Part shown: piece after piece, positions 13,893-21,819 of the stretch
Position numbering within the stretch: the first letter of the stretch is position 1
Layout of the letters: every line of letters begins with the position of its first letter
IMG/VR virus record: IMGVR_UViG_3300021957_000214
Coordinates: 1-28,858 of that record
From: a virus
DNA length: 28,858 nt
Strand: one strand, 5' to 3'
Translations under genes and position numbers: made by a program
The notes under the pieces: model-generated
What the model was told of the DNA's origin: nothing
What the model saw: the letters and a program-made list of their open reading frames with translations, nothing else
Database searches by the model: none

Positions 13893-13916
13893 TTTTTGGA
13901 ATATTAATGTGATAAT
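13893..13916 (+). promoter_or_regulatory. Terminase promoter: extended -10 with TTTTTGGAATA box
   Basis: The sequence TGTGATAAT (13908-13916) is an extended -10 element (TGn plus a five-of-six -10). The shared box, here TTTTTGGAATA (13893-13903), lies just upstream in plus orientation, where a -35 would be; no good -35 is seen. The -10 ends 12 bases before the TerS start, leaving a very short leader of about six bases. Confidence 0.6.
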
Positions 13917-13928
13917 ATTTGAGAAATA

Positions 13929-14492
13929 ATGGTCACTAAAACAAAGCAAACAAAACTTACTGATACTAAGAAGTTGAAAATACGCAACGATTTCGTTCAT
14001 GGTATTGATGGTGATGAAAAGAAATTATTTCCTACACTTGATGAACTTTGTAAAAAATACAAGGTAGCAAAAAGCACTGTATACAGAGTAGCAAGAAGTG
14101 AGAGTTGGAAATTACAGAAAGAACAACTTCAATCTGAATATATAAAAGAACTAGATAAAAAAAGAAGTAAATACATGGCTGATAAATCCATGAAGACTGA
14201 TGATAGGACTTTGCAACTCGCAGACGCTGTATTCGTAACTATTGCTCAATCGTTACAGCAAAACAATACTGATACGCAAAATAATAAAAAAGGACTAGCA
14301 CCAAACCAAATCACAGCAATAGCACAAGCAATAGCAATTACACAAAGAGTCTCAAAACTAGCTTTAGGAGAAGCGACACACAATATAGATGCAACAATCA
14401 ACGAAAACACAAACGAAGCGTTCAGAGAAGCTATGGAACTCCTTGACGAAGTTGAAGACAGCAGAGCAAAAAGCATTCAAGCTACGCACTAA
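13929..14492 (+). CDS. terS: Terminase small subunit
   Basis: A 187-residue protein at the head of the packaging module. The N-terminal third has a helix-turn-helix resembling those of small terminases: 'FPTLDELCKKYKVAKSTVYRV' (about residues 33-53), then ARSESWKLQKEQ. The middle and C-terminal parts are helical and Gln/Asn/Ala-rich, fitting the oligomerisation region. Small terminases recognise the packaging site, which often lies in or just before this gene (13765-14000 is the place to look). It overlaps the large subunit gene. The call depends on position plus the HTH; sequence conservation of TerS is low in general. Confidence 0.78.
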   Translation: MVTKTKQTKLTDTKKLKIRNDFVHGIDGDEKKLFPTLDELCKKYKVAKSTVYRVARSESWKLQKEQLQSEYIKELDKKRSKYMADKSMKTDDRTLQLADAVFVTIAQSLQQNNTDTQNNKKGLAPNQITAIAQAIAITQRVSKLALGEATHNIDATINENTNEAFREAMELLDEVEDSRAKSIQATH

Positions 14493-15702
14493 CTGGTTAA
14501 GCACCGCAAGAGATAAACAGATACAACCGAAGTTCATAGAACATTATATTTGGTTAATACTTGCAGGTCGTGGTTGGGGAAAAACTAGGACTGGTGCACA
14601 GGACATAGCACTTTATGCTTTGAGAAACCCTGATACTAACTGTGCGGTAGTTGCTCCGACACATGGAGATTTAAGGCGTGTATGTTTCGGTGGTGAAAGT
14701 GGATTGTTAAGCGTTATACCTAAAGAATGTTTATTAGAATCAAAAGATCAAAAAGGTTACTCATCAAGTGTATCTGAAATAAGATTATTTAATGGTTCTA
14801 AAATTACAGGTTATGCGGCACAAGAACCTGATAGATTAAGAGGACCACAATTTCATAGAGCTTGGTGTGATGAAATAGCGGCTTGGAGATATCCTGAAGC
14901 ATTTGATCAATTAATGTTCGGTCTAAGGCTAGGTGATAAACCTCAATGCGTAATAACTACTACACCTAAACCCACTGCACTAATAAAAGATTTAGTACAA
15001 AGAGAAGATGTCCATGTTACATCTGGAAGCACATTTGAGAACGAAGCAAACCTCGCTGAAAGTGCTTTGGCTATGTTGAAAGATAAATATGAAGGAACAA
15101 CTTTAGGTAGACAAGAGTTATATGCAGAAATAATAGAAAACCTTGAAGGTGCATTATGGACTAACGATTTAATTGAAGAAGCAAGGATATCAGATGATGT
15201 TGATAAAGAACTTACACAAATAATAGTAGCTGTAGACCCTGCGGTGACTGCTAATGCAAATTCAGATGAAACTGGTATAGTAGTTGTAGGTAAAGATTAT
15301 AATAACGAATTCTATGTATTAGAGGATTTAAGCGGTAGGCATAAAGCAGATAAATGGGGTAGAATAGCAATTAATGCTTTTTATGAATGGGATGCAGATA
15401 GGATAGTGGCAGAGACCAATAATGGCGGTGACTTAGTTGAAAGGTTAATAAGAAATATTGACCCCAATGTTGCTTACAGGTCTGTTAGAGCTACAAGAGG
15501 TAAGATTTTAAGAGCAGAACCCATATCAGCGTTGTATGAACAAAGAAGGGTACATCACATGGGTGTGTTACCTGAGTTAGAATCACAGATGTGCAGTTAT
15601 ACAGGAGATACAAATAGTTCACCCGATAGATTGGATGCTTTAGTTTGGGGATTAACTGAATTAAGCAAGTCTAGGGGACAAGTAAACTGGAGAATAACCT
15701 AA
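14389..15702 (+). CDS. terL: Terminase large subunit
   Basis: The packaging ATPase and DNA-cutting nuclease. Walker A is LAGRGWGKTRTG (Gly60-Thr66 in the longest form), Walker B is RAWCDEIAAW (Asp161, Glu162), and a coupling motif follows near VITTTPKPT. The C-terminal RNase H-like nuclease has the first acidic strand 'IIVAVDPAV' with DETGIVVVG, then 'RIVAETNNGGDLV'. Starting at ATG 14389 gives 437 residues but a 104-base overlap with TerS and no ribosome site. TTG codons at 14443 or 14452 are alternatives with GGAA-like sequences upstream and would still keep the conserved 'NWLSTARDKQIQP' part. The portal start overlaps the stop (TAATG). Confidence 0.93.
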   Translation: MQQSTKTQTKRSEKLWNSLTKLKTAEQKAFKLRTNWLSTARDKQIQPKFIEHYIWLILAGRGWGKTRTGAQDIALYALRNPDTNCAVVAPTHGDLRRVCFGGESGLLSVIPKECLLESKDQKGYSSSVSEIRLFNGSKITGYAAQEPDRLRGPQFHRAWCDEIAAWRYPEAFDQLMFGLRLGDKPQCVITTTPKPTALIKDLVQREDVHVTSGSTFENEANLAESALAMLKDKYEGTTLGRQELYAEIIENLEGALWTNDLIEEARISDDVDKELTQIIVAVDPAVTANANSDETGIVVVGKDYNNEFYVLEDLSGRHKADKWGRIAINAFYEWDADRIVAETNNGGDLVERLIRNIDPNVAYRSVRATRGKILRAEPISALYEQRRVHHMGVLPELESQMCSYTGDTNSSPDRLDALVWGLTELSKSRGQVNWRIT

Positions 15703-17618
15703 TGGCAATATTAGACAACATCAAAAATATATTTACAACAAAACCAACTGAACAAAAAAACTCAAATATGATGGGTTATTTTGGAGTTGGTACAGAAGAA
15801 GCTAAGATTTATAAATATCAAGACTTAGCTAAAGAAGGATATCTGAAAAACGCTATCGTTTATAGATGCGTTAATGAAATATCTAAGGGTGCAAGTGCTG
15901 TACCCTTACTTCTCAAAAATGGAGATGAAATTGTTGAACAACACCCAATCATTGATTTACTTAACAGACCTAACCCTTTACAGTCCTACTCAGAGTTTTT
16001 TAATTCCTTATTTGGTTATGTGCTTCTTAGTGGTAATGCTTACATCCTCAAAGTAGGCAACGAGTTAGGAGCACCAAAAGAACTACATCAATTAAGACCT
16101 GATAGGATAGTAATTAAAGGCAATGGAAATGCTTTACCTGATAGATATGAATATATGCTAAATGGCAGAGTTCAAAATACATATCTTGTAGACCAACTTA
16201 ATGGTTATAGTGAAGTTAAGCACGTAAAATTATGGAATCCACTTGATGATTATTATGGACTTTCACCAATGAGTGCGGCCGCTGTAGAGGTAGACCAGTT
16301 TAATATGTCTAGTAAACACAATGTTAACTTACTAAACAATGGAGCAAGACCAAGTGGTGCTGTTATATTTAAACCACAAGATGATGCAGGATTCGCTGTA
16401 AACCTAACAGAGTCACAAAGACAGCAATTACTAACAGACCTTAACAATAGATTTAGTGGAGCAGGTAATGCGGGAAGACCTATGTTACTTGAAGGTGATT
16501 TTGATTGGAAAGAAATGGGTTTGACTCCTAAAGATATGGACTTCCATAGATTGAAGAACATGGCCGCAACTGATATAGCTTTATGTTTCGGCGTCCCCTC
16601 GCAGCTTGTAGGCGTTCCTGATGCACAGACCTATGCCAATGTATCAGAAGCTAGACTAGCTTTATATGAGGAAACTATTATTCCACATCTTAGAAAAATA
16701 GAATCAGACTTAAATGAATGGTTGATTCCTCTTTATGACGACAGGTTGTCTTTACAATTTGATATAGATTCTATACCAGCATTATCAGAAAGAAGAAGAA
16801 AGACTTATGAAAATGTAACCAGTGCTGTTCGTGAAGGTATTATGACTAGAAACGAAGCAAGAGAATCTATAGGCTTATCACCAATAGAAGGTGCTGACGG
16901 ATTATATATATCAGCAAACTTATTTCCTTTGACTGATGATGATGTTCCAGAAGTAGAAAATCCTTTAAATCAAGAGGATTTAGATGAATATGTAGATGAA
17001 GATGAAGTTGATAAAGAAATAAACTTTCTAATACAAGAAGAAAAAGCATTGTCAGATATAAATACAGTCCCAACTGATGCAATGGCAACTGAAGCACAAA
17101 GAGGTTTGAACTGGCGTAGAGAATTTAAAAGAGGTGGAACTGAAGTCGGTGTTGCTCGTGCAAATCAATTAATAAAGAAAGAAAACTTATCTACTGATAC
17201 AGTTAAAAGAATGTTTAGTTATTTTTCAAGACACGAAGTTGACAAACAAGGTAAAGGATTTAAAAAAGGCTCAGAAGGTTATCCAAGTGCAGGAAGAATA
17301 GCATGGGCGTTATGGGGTGGCGATGCAGGGTTTGGATGGTCAAGAAAAGTTAGAAATCAAATACAAAACCAACTTGATGGAAAAGCTGAAGCAGGTAGTC
17401 TAAAAGTAGGTGATATGGTTTCTTGGAATAGTTCAGGCGGTAGAGCTAGAGGTAAGATTAAAAGTATCGTAAAAAGCGGTAAGTTAAAAGTGCCTAATGC
17501 TGATTTTACTCTTAATGCAACAGAAGATAATCCTGCCGCACTTATAGTAGTCTATCAAGGCGGTGAACCATCAGACGTAATCGTAGGACATAGATTTGCT
17601 ACTCTAAGAAAACTTTAG
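15702..17618 (+). CDS. HK97-family portal protein with a long C-terminal two-domain extension
   Basis: Residues ~1-410 are a HK97-type portal, the dodecameric gate for DNA: 'LKNAIVYRCVNEISKGAS', LLNRPNPLQSYSEF, LSGNAYILKVG, 'YYGLSPMSAAAVEVDQ', and 'FGVPSQLVGVPDAQTYANV', ending near 'EARESIGLSPIEGADGLY'. An acidic linker (430-455) follows. Then comes a ~105-residue domain (TEAQRGLNWRREFKRGG, VARANQLIKKENLS, SAGRIAWALWGGDAGF), and last a DUF2945/Tudor-like domain (~565-630: KVGDMVSWNSSGG, ARGKIKSIV, ATEDNPAALIVVY). At 638 residues it is about 200 longer than an average HK97 portal. The extra domains may contact DNA or the neighbouring head proteins; their role is unknown. Confidence 0.92.
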   Translation: MAILDNIKNIFTTKPTEQKNSNMMGYFGVGTEEAKIYKYQDLAKEGYLKNAIVYRCVNEISKGASAVPLLLKNGDEIVEQHPIIDLLNRPNPLQSYSEFFNSLFGYVLLSGNAYILKVGNELGAPKELHQLRPDRIVIKGNGNALPDRYEYMLNGRVQNTYLVDQLNGYSEVKHVKLWNPLDDYYGLSPMSAAAVEVDQFNMSSKHNVNLLNNGARPSGAVIFKPQDDAGFAVNLTESQRQQLLTDLNNRFSGAGNAGRPMLLEGDFDWKEMGLTPKDMDFHRLKNMAATDIALCFGVPSQLVGVPDAQTYANVSEARLALYEETIIPHLRKIESDLNEWLIPLYDDRLSLQFDIDSIPALSERRRKTYENVTSAVREGIMTRNEARESIGLSPIEGADGLYISANLFPLTDDDVPEVENPLNQEDLDEYVDEDEVDKEINFLIQEEKALSDINTVPTDAMATEAQRGLNWRREFKRGGTEVGVARANQLIKKENLSTDTVKRMFSYFSRHEVDKQGKGFKKGSEGYPSAGRIAWALWGGDAGFGWSRKVRNQIQNQLDGKAEAGSLKVGDMVSWNSSGGRARGKIKSIVKSGKLKVPNADFTLNATEDNPAALIVVYQGGEPSDVIVGHRFATLRKL

Positions 17619-18433
17619 TGCAAACTAACCTGAAACAGTTTAATACTTTCAGGCAAGGTAGAGTAGATGCCCTAAGAGAATCTCGTAAGCAATCAGTATT
17701 AAGAAATAACCTAGAAAAGAGATTTTATAGAACACTATCAACACTGTTCAGAAAGTTCATCAATACACAATTATTCACTTATAAAGAGTTTGGGTACTTT
17801 ACTCCTGAAGTAGCTGAACAAAGATTGAATGAAGAATTTATTCCCTTAATAATGTCTCATTACAGAAGGGTCTTCAAAGCTATATATAAAAATAATGAAG
17901 ATAACTACATGCTTAACAGAAAAGCAGATGAAGCTTTCGTGTTTGGTAGAAGCTTTGACTTTGAAGCATTAGTTGCACAATACTTTGCTACAAGGCAGTT
18001 AATACTAGTTGGTATAAGTTCTAGAATGGCTAATCAAATATCAAACAAAATAGAAGAAGGTAGATTAGCAGGTAAGACTTTAGAAGGCATAGCTAACTTG
18101 GTTAGCCAAGAGATGACAATAATAACTAGAAGCAGAGCGGCACTAATAGCAAGAACAGAAACACACAACGCGGCATCTTTTGCAAACCATTCGTATCATT
18201 TGACTGTACAAAAAGACACAGGTATTAAAATGCTTAAGAAGTGGGTAGCAACTAATGATGAAAGAACTAGGTCTGCACATGCAGAAGCTAATGGACAAAT
18301 TGTTGATATGAATGAAGACTTTACAGTTGGCGGTGTGCCTATGGGATATGCAGGTGATTCTAAAGGCGGTGCATCTAATGTTATAAACTGTAGGTGTGTA
18401 ATCGTATATGCTGATGAACGTGATATGGAATAA
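17618..18433 (+). CDS. Mu F-like minor head protein
   Basis: A 271-residue head morphogenesis protein of the phage Mu gpF/SPP1 gp7 kind. The N-terminal two thirds are helical and basic, with 'RAALIARTETHNAASFANHS' leading into the conserved C-terminal block. There 'KKWVATNDERTRSAHAEANG' and the end SNVINCRCVIVYADE carry the family's R-x-x-H and N-C-R-C motifs. The start is GTG overlapping the portal's TAG (TAGTG), a coupled arrangement. It is expected inside the head near the portal. The three reverse-strand genes follow immediately. Confidence 0.88.
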   Translation: MQTNLKQFNTFRQGRVDALRESRKQSVLRNNLEKRFYRTLSTLFRKFINTQLFTYKEFGYFTPEVAEQRLNEEFIPLIMSHYRRVFKAIYKNNEDNYMLNRKADEAFVFGRSFDFEALVAQYFATRQLILVGISSRMANQISNKIEEGRLAGKTLEGIANLVSQEMTIITRSRAALIARTETHNAASFANHSYHLTVQKDTGIKMLKKWVATNDERTRSAHAEANGQIVDMNEDFTVGGVPMGYAGDSKGGASNVINCRCVIVYADERDME

Positions 18434-18531
18434 ATGTTAGTCTTTAATATGGAACTAACAAACCATACCTACTCTACCTAGCAGGTCGTAAGCCTAGTGA
18501 TACATCGTGGGTAGCTTTCTCCACAACAACT
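18434..18531. other. Convergent intergenic region with nested inverted repeats
   Basis: Non-coding gap between the ends of two convergent genes. TGTTAGT (18435-18441) pairs perfectly with ACTAACA (18454-18460). Further on, CCTAG (18493-18497) can pair with CTAGG (18532-18536) around an inner GTGG/CCAC stem (18507-18510 with 18521-18524). No T-tract follows either stem, so these are not textbook terminators. It may be a bidirectional terminator, processing site or small structured RNA; none is certain. Confidence 0.35.
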
Positions 18532-18849
18532 CTAGGATTTATTCTTGCTTACCCTCCCATAGTTATTTGATTCAAGTGTCTGAATGTAGGCTATAGTTTT
18601 AGCAACATCATCTGATGTTTGATAGCTTTGAACATCATCTCCTTTATATTTTAAAAACTTTCCATTAGGTTTAAAGATTGCTGTTTCACAATTAGCACAT
18701 TTGTTTTCAACATTCTGATTACTTCTTGCTAAATGTTTATTAGAGCAATAATTTACAACACCGAACTGTACTGAAATCTCATAACCATTTTCAAAAGTCA
18801 TTGAAAACCCTTGATATAATCCTTTATCGTGTTTTCTAATTCCTAACAT
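18532..18849 (-). CDS. Conserved-type phage accessory protein, unknown function
   Basis: A 105-residue protein on the strand opposite to the head genes. The pattern 'GFSMTFENGYEISVQFGVVNYC', a CANCETAIF segment (two Cys), 'FLKYKGDDVQSYQTSDDVA' and a final helix AKTIAYIQTLES resembles a small protein seen often in phage accessory regions. No activity is known. It is the last of three co-directional genes (19529 to 18532) and shares a junction with the 18849-19103 gene (one-base overlap). Confidence 0.65.
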   Translation of the reverse strand: MLGIRKHDKGLYQGFSMTFENGYEISVQFGVVNYCSNKHLARSNQNVENKCANCETAIFKPNGKFLKYKGDDVQSYQTSDDVAKTIAYIQTLESNNYGRVSKNKS

Positions 18850-19103
18850 TATTTAACTCTCTCTTTGTATTGAATCATATTACCTAATAAACCACCCATC
18901 GGCTTTATGATGTCAAAATCCTCTGTAAGTTTACAGTCTTCAATATTAACTTCCCATGTTTCCCAAGTATTGCCAACTTCATTAATTAATACATCAATGA
19001 TCACATATCTGTATTTACAATGTATTACTTTTGCAGGATATGTTTTGTTGTTATTAGTCCAGTCTTTATAATAGACCTTTTGTCCTCTTTCTAATTTAGC
19101 CAT
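18849..19103 (-). CDS. Unknown small beta-rich protein (84 aa)
   Basis: An 84-residue protein beginning MAKLERGQKVYYKDWTNNN, followed by short strands ('AKVIHCKYRYVIIDVLI', 'WETWEVNIEDCKL'). This is the layout of KOW/Tudor-like or SH3-like small barrels, but no family is recognised. It is three bases downstream of the 19107-19529 gene. Confidence 0.6.
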   Translation of the reverse strand: MAKLERGQKVYYKDWTNNNKTYPAKVIHCKYRYVIIDVLINEVGNTWETWEVNIEDCKLTEDFDIIKPMGGLLGNMIQYKERVK

Positions 19104-19106
19104 AAT

Positions 19107-19529
19107 TTATCTCTGCTCAGAAGGTTTTGTAAATGTAGCCATAAGGCTACCATCTTTAGAATAAATTTTATGATTACCGTTATACATGAATCCGTTAATA
19201 TCAAAATTATCTATTTGTTCTGTGTTGCCACGATTCTCATAAAACTTGTTACCTCTAGGACCATTGCCCATAGGAACTAAAAAAAATACAGACTCATTTT
19301 CTGTACCCTCGTCAATTATCATTACATCACCTGATGAAGTTGACCTAAACCCATCTTTACCTTCAGGTAATTGACATTCAAGTTTTACATCTAAGTTATC
19401 AACCCAAGACTCATCAATGTTATTAGACAATCTAAAGGCGTGTTGTAAAGAAACAGTTTTAACACTGGCAACTTTCTTATAAGGCTTTTCGTTGTTCATG
19501 AATTCTGTAGCGTGGTATATTGTTATCAT
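19107..19529 (-). CDS. Phage accessory protein, unknown function (140 aa)
   Basis: Start chosen at 19529 (MITIYHATEFMNNEKPYKK) because the upstream bases match the leader and ribosome site (GGAAAATAAA) of the other box-type promoters. An in-frame ATG at 19562 would translate that leader. The protein has an 'HAFRLSNNIDESWVDN' segment, then FRSTSSGDVMIIDEG; the RSTSxGD motif recurs in small phage and plasmid proteins of unknown role. First gene of the reverse-strand insert in the head module. Confidence 0.65.
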   Translation of the reverse strand: MITIYHATEFMNNEKPYKKVASVKTVSLQHAFRLSNNIDESWVDNLDVKLECQLPEGKDGFRSTSSGDVMIIDEGTENESVFFLVPMGNGPRGNKFYENRGNTEQIDNFDINGFMYNGNHKIYSKDGSLMATFTKPSEQR

Positions 19530-19573
19530 TTTATTTTCCTGCCATTTAAGGCTGTTTATCAAATTATGAAATA

Positions 19574-19616
19574 AGTATCGTTCATTATTATTGAAATGTA
19601 AACCCTTTTTGGAATA
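19574..19616 (-). promoter_or_regulatory. Early-type promoter inside the structural module
   Basis: On the complement: -35 TTTACA (19597-19602), 17-base spacer, -10 GATACT (19574-19579). The box (19600-19616) is identical over 17 bases to the one at 2564-2580. Downstream bases also match the 2538 promoter for about 15 positions beyond the -10. It drives the three reverse-strand genes 19529 to 18532. Confidence 0.75.
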
Positions 19617-19688
19617 ATATTTTAATTAGTTAAATATCTGTATATATTGTGCTTGTATAACATTTGCATTACTATATGTAGATAAAAG

Positions 19689-19697
19689 TGTCATAAT
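19689..19697 (+). promoter_or_regulatory. Extended -10 promoter for protease-capsid genes
   Basis: TGTCATAAT is an extended -10 (TGn plus a five-of-six -10) 36 bases before the protease ATG, with no clear -35. It matches the form of the terminase promoter (TGTGATAAT at 13908). It would restart late transcription after the reverse-strand insert. Confidence 0.45.
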
Positions 19698-19733
19698 GAC
19701 ATAAATTTATTACAGCTTATACGGAGACAAAAT

Positions 19734-20582
19734 ATGTCTAGTGAATATACTAATTCAGAACAAACATTAAATGTCAGTATTAACGAATACGATTCTCACG
19801 AAGATTCTAGTCAGAATGATGAAAAACACATAAGGTCAGTTATAGAAACTGATGATTCATACACAATAGAATTTGGTAAAAGCGAACCTGATACTGAAGA
19901 AACTGTTGATGACATGAAGTATGAAGATAAAGATATTGTTGAAGTAAAATCACAACTAAAAGCATATGACAGGAACGCTGATGAAGAGTACGGTATGTTT
20001 GAAGGTTATGGCTCTGTATTCGGCAATAAAGACTTAGGTAACGATGTTATTGAAAAAGGTGCTTTTAAAAAGTCAATTAGAAGAAGAACTAACAAGGGTG
20101 TGAAACTTTTATATCAACATAAATCAGACATGCCTATTGGAGTCTTTGACGAAATAAAAGAAGATGATCATGGCTTAGTAGTAAAGGGCAGGTTGGCTCT
20201 TAAAACTCAAGCAGGTGCTGAAGCATATGAATTATTAAAGATGGGTGCATTAGACGGTCTATCTATAGGCTTCAAAATAAACCCTCAAGAAGTTTCTTAT
20301 GATAAACGTGCAAACAAGCGTATTATTAAAGAAGTAGACTTAATGGAAGTCAGCCTTGTTACTTTCCCAATGAATCCACAGGCAACTGTGCGTTCTGTGA
20401 AGGGTCAAGAGATTTCAATAAGAGAGTGGGAAAATGGGATGCGTGATGCTTTCAATCTTTCTCGTTCAGAAGCAAAGATGGCAGCAAAAGCTGTCACAGA
20501 TGTGTTTGTTCAACGAGATGTTGAAACGAGTACTGATTTGGTAGATGCCATAAAGAACTTAACTTTAACCTTAAAATCTTAA
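19734..20582 (+). CDS. Prohead serine protease (HK97 gp4/U35 family)
   Basis: Cleaves the capsid delta domain during head maturation. The core starts about residue 72 (KSQLKAYDRNADEEYGMFEGYGSVF), with catalytic His129 in LLYQHKSDMPIG and Ser177 in LDGLSIGF, and VDLMEVSLVTFPMNPQA completing the fold. The first ~70 residues form an unusual acidic, Ser/Asp/Glu-rich extension (SHEDSSQNDEK, PDTEETVDDMKYEDKD). The C-terminus is a helical tail (SRSEAKMAAKAVTDVF). At 282 residues it is longer than typical proteases of the family. CGGAGAC ribosome site. It precedes its substrate gene by 12 bases. Confidence 0.92.
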   Translation: MSSEYTNSEQTLNVSINEYDSHEDSSQNDEKHIRSVIETDDSYTIEFGKSEPDTEETVDDMKYEDKDIVEVKSQLKAYDRNADEEYGMFEGYGSVFGNKDLGNDVIEKGAFKKSIRRRTNKGVKLLYQHKSDMPIGVFDEIKEDDHGLVVKGRLALKTQAGAEAYELLKMGALDGLSIGFKINPQEVSYDKRANKRIIKEVDLMEVSLVTFPMNPQATVRSVKGQEISIREWENGMRDAFNLSRSEAKMAAKAVTDVFVQRDVETSTDLVDAIKNLTLTLKS

Positions 20583-20594
20583 TAGGAGATTATT

Positions 20595-21809
20595 ATGTCG
20601 GAAGATGTAAAAAATGCTATTTCAGACTTAGGTCATACTTTTAACGAATTTAAAAAAGTAAACGACGAAAGACTGGAAAACATAGAAAAAGGCGAAAGTA
20701 CAGCATACGTTGATGAAAAAATATCTAAATTAGAAGCCAAAATGGATTCTTATGAAGACATGAATCAAAAACTTACTGTTGCACAAAAAAACGCTGAAGA
20801 TATCAAATCGCAAATAGACGAACTACAAACAGTAGTAACAAGACCTAACTCAGGTTTTGAGTCTAAGCAAGTTGATGAATACTTAAACGCTTTTGATACT
20901 TACTGCAGAAAAGGACTAGAAGGCCTTGACGTAGCTGAGAAGAAAGCATTAACAGTCAGCAATGACTCAACTGGCGGATATTTAGCACCACCTGAATACG
21001 TAAGAGAACTGTTAAAAACAATAACAGAAATTTCACCTATCAGAAGTATTGCTAGAGTTCGTTCTACTGGTGCTAGAAGCATACAAGTCCCAAAAAGAGA
21101 CGGACAGTTTGCAGCACAGTGGGTATCAGAAAGTGGCACAAGAAGTGAAACTACTGGTTGGCAAGTAGGACTTGAAGAAATCCCTGCACACGAAATGTAT
21201 GCATTAGTGGATATCTCCGAGCAAGACTTAGAAGATTCAGTATTTGACTTAGAAGCAGAAATGCAATCAGAGTTTGCAGAGCAATTTGCTAAAGCTGAAG
21301 GTACTGCGTTTGTTACTGGTAACTCAGTTGGTAAACCACACGGATTTATGGATCACTCAGGTGTTTCACATATAAATTCAGGTGATGCTGATGAAATTAC
21401 TGCTGATGGACTTATCTCACTTGTACACAATGTTAAGTCTGATTATTCAAGAAATGGTACTTTTGTTTTTAACAGAACATCATTAGCTAAAATCAGAAAA
21501 CTAAAAGATACTGCAGGTCAGTATGTGTTCCAAGCAGGGATGTCTTTACAAGGTGGTGTTACAAACACTATCCTAGGAATGCCTTATGTTGAAGCGACTG
21601 ATATGCCAAGTGAAGGTGCAAACACTTTCCCAGTAGCGTATGGTGACTTCAGAAGGGCATATATGATTGTTGACAGAGTGAACTTAGCTGTTCTAAGAGA
21701 CCCATTCACACAAGCTACTACTGGTAATGTAAGATACATTGCTAGAAAGAGAGTGGGTGGTCAAGTAGTACAAGCTGAAGCTATCACTAAACTTAAATGT
21801 TCTACATAA
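20595..21809 (+). CDS. Major capsid protein (HK97 fold)
   Basis: A 404-residue capsid subunit. Residues 1-~80 form a charged coiled coil (EFKKVNDERLENIEKGE, KLEAKMDSYEDMNQKL), the delta/scaffold domain expected to be removed by the upstream protease. The mature part begins around 'DSTGGYLAPPEYVRELLKTI' and includes the E-loop region 'SIQVPKRDGQFAAQWVSES', the spine helix 'EDSVFDLEAEMQSEFAEQFA', 'TAFVTGNSVGKPHGFM', and a late P-domain strand 'YGDFRRAYMIVDRVNLAVLR'. AGGAGA ribosome site. This is the best conserved structural call in the window. Confidence 0.95.
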   Translation: MSEDVKNAISDLGHTFNEFKKVNDERLENIEKGESTAYVDEKISKLEAKMDSYEDMNQKLTVAQKNAEDIKSQIDELQTVVTRPNSGFESKQVDEYLNAFDTYCRKGLEGLDVAEKKALTVSNDSTGGYLAPPEYVRELLKTITEISPIRSIARVRSTGARSIQVPKRDGQFAAQWVSESGTRSETTGWQVGLEEIPAHEMYALVDISEQDLEDSVFDLEAEMQSEFAEQFAKAEGTAFVTGNSVGKPHGFMDHSGVSHINSGDADEITADGLISLVHNVKSDYSRNGTFVFNRTSLAKIRKLKDTAGQYVFQAGMSLQGGVTNTILGMPYVEATDMPSEGANTFPVAYGDFRRAYMIVDRVNLAVLRDPFTQATTGNVRYIARKRVGGQVVQAEAITKLKCST

Positions 21810-21819
21810 GGAGTAAATT

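Noticed and set aside
18460-18531. Possible tRNA or ribozyme
   Set aside because: No T-arm GGTTCRA motif, no cloverleaf and no conserved ribozyme core (such as the hammerhead CTGATGA/GAAA) on either strand; only simple stems.
19530-19562. Extended N-terminus (MINSLKWQENK) of the 19107 gene
   Set aside because: These bases align with the untranslated leader of the other box-type operons, and the ATG at 19529 has the ribosome site.
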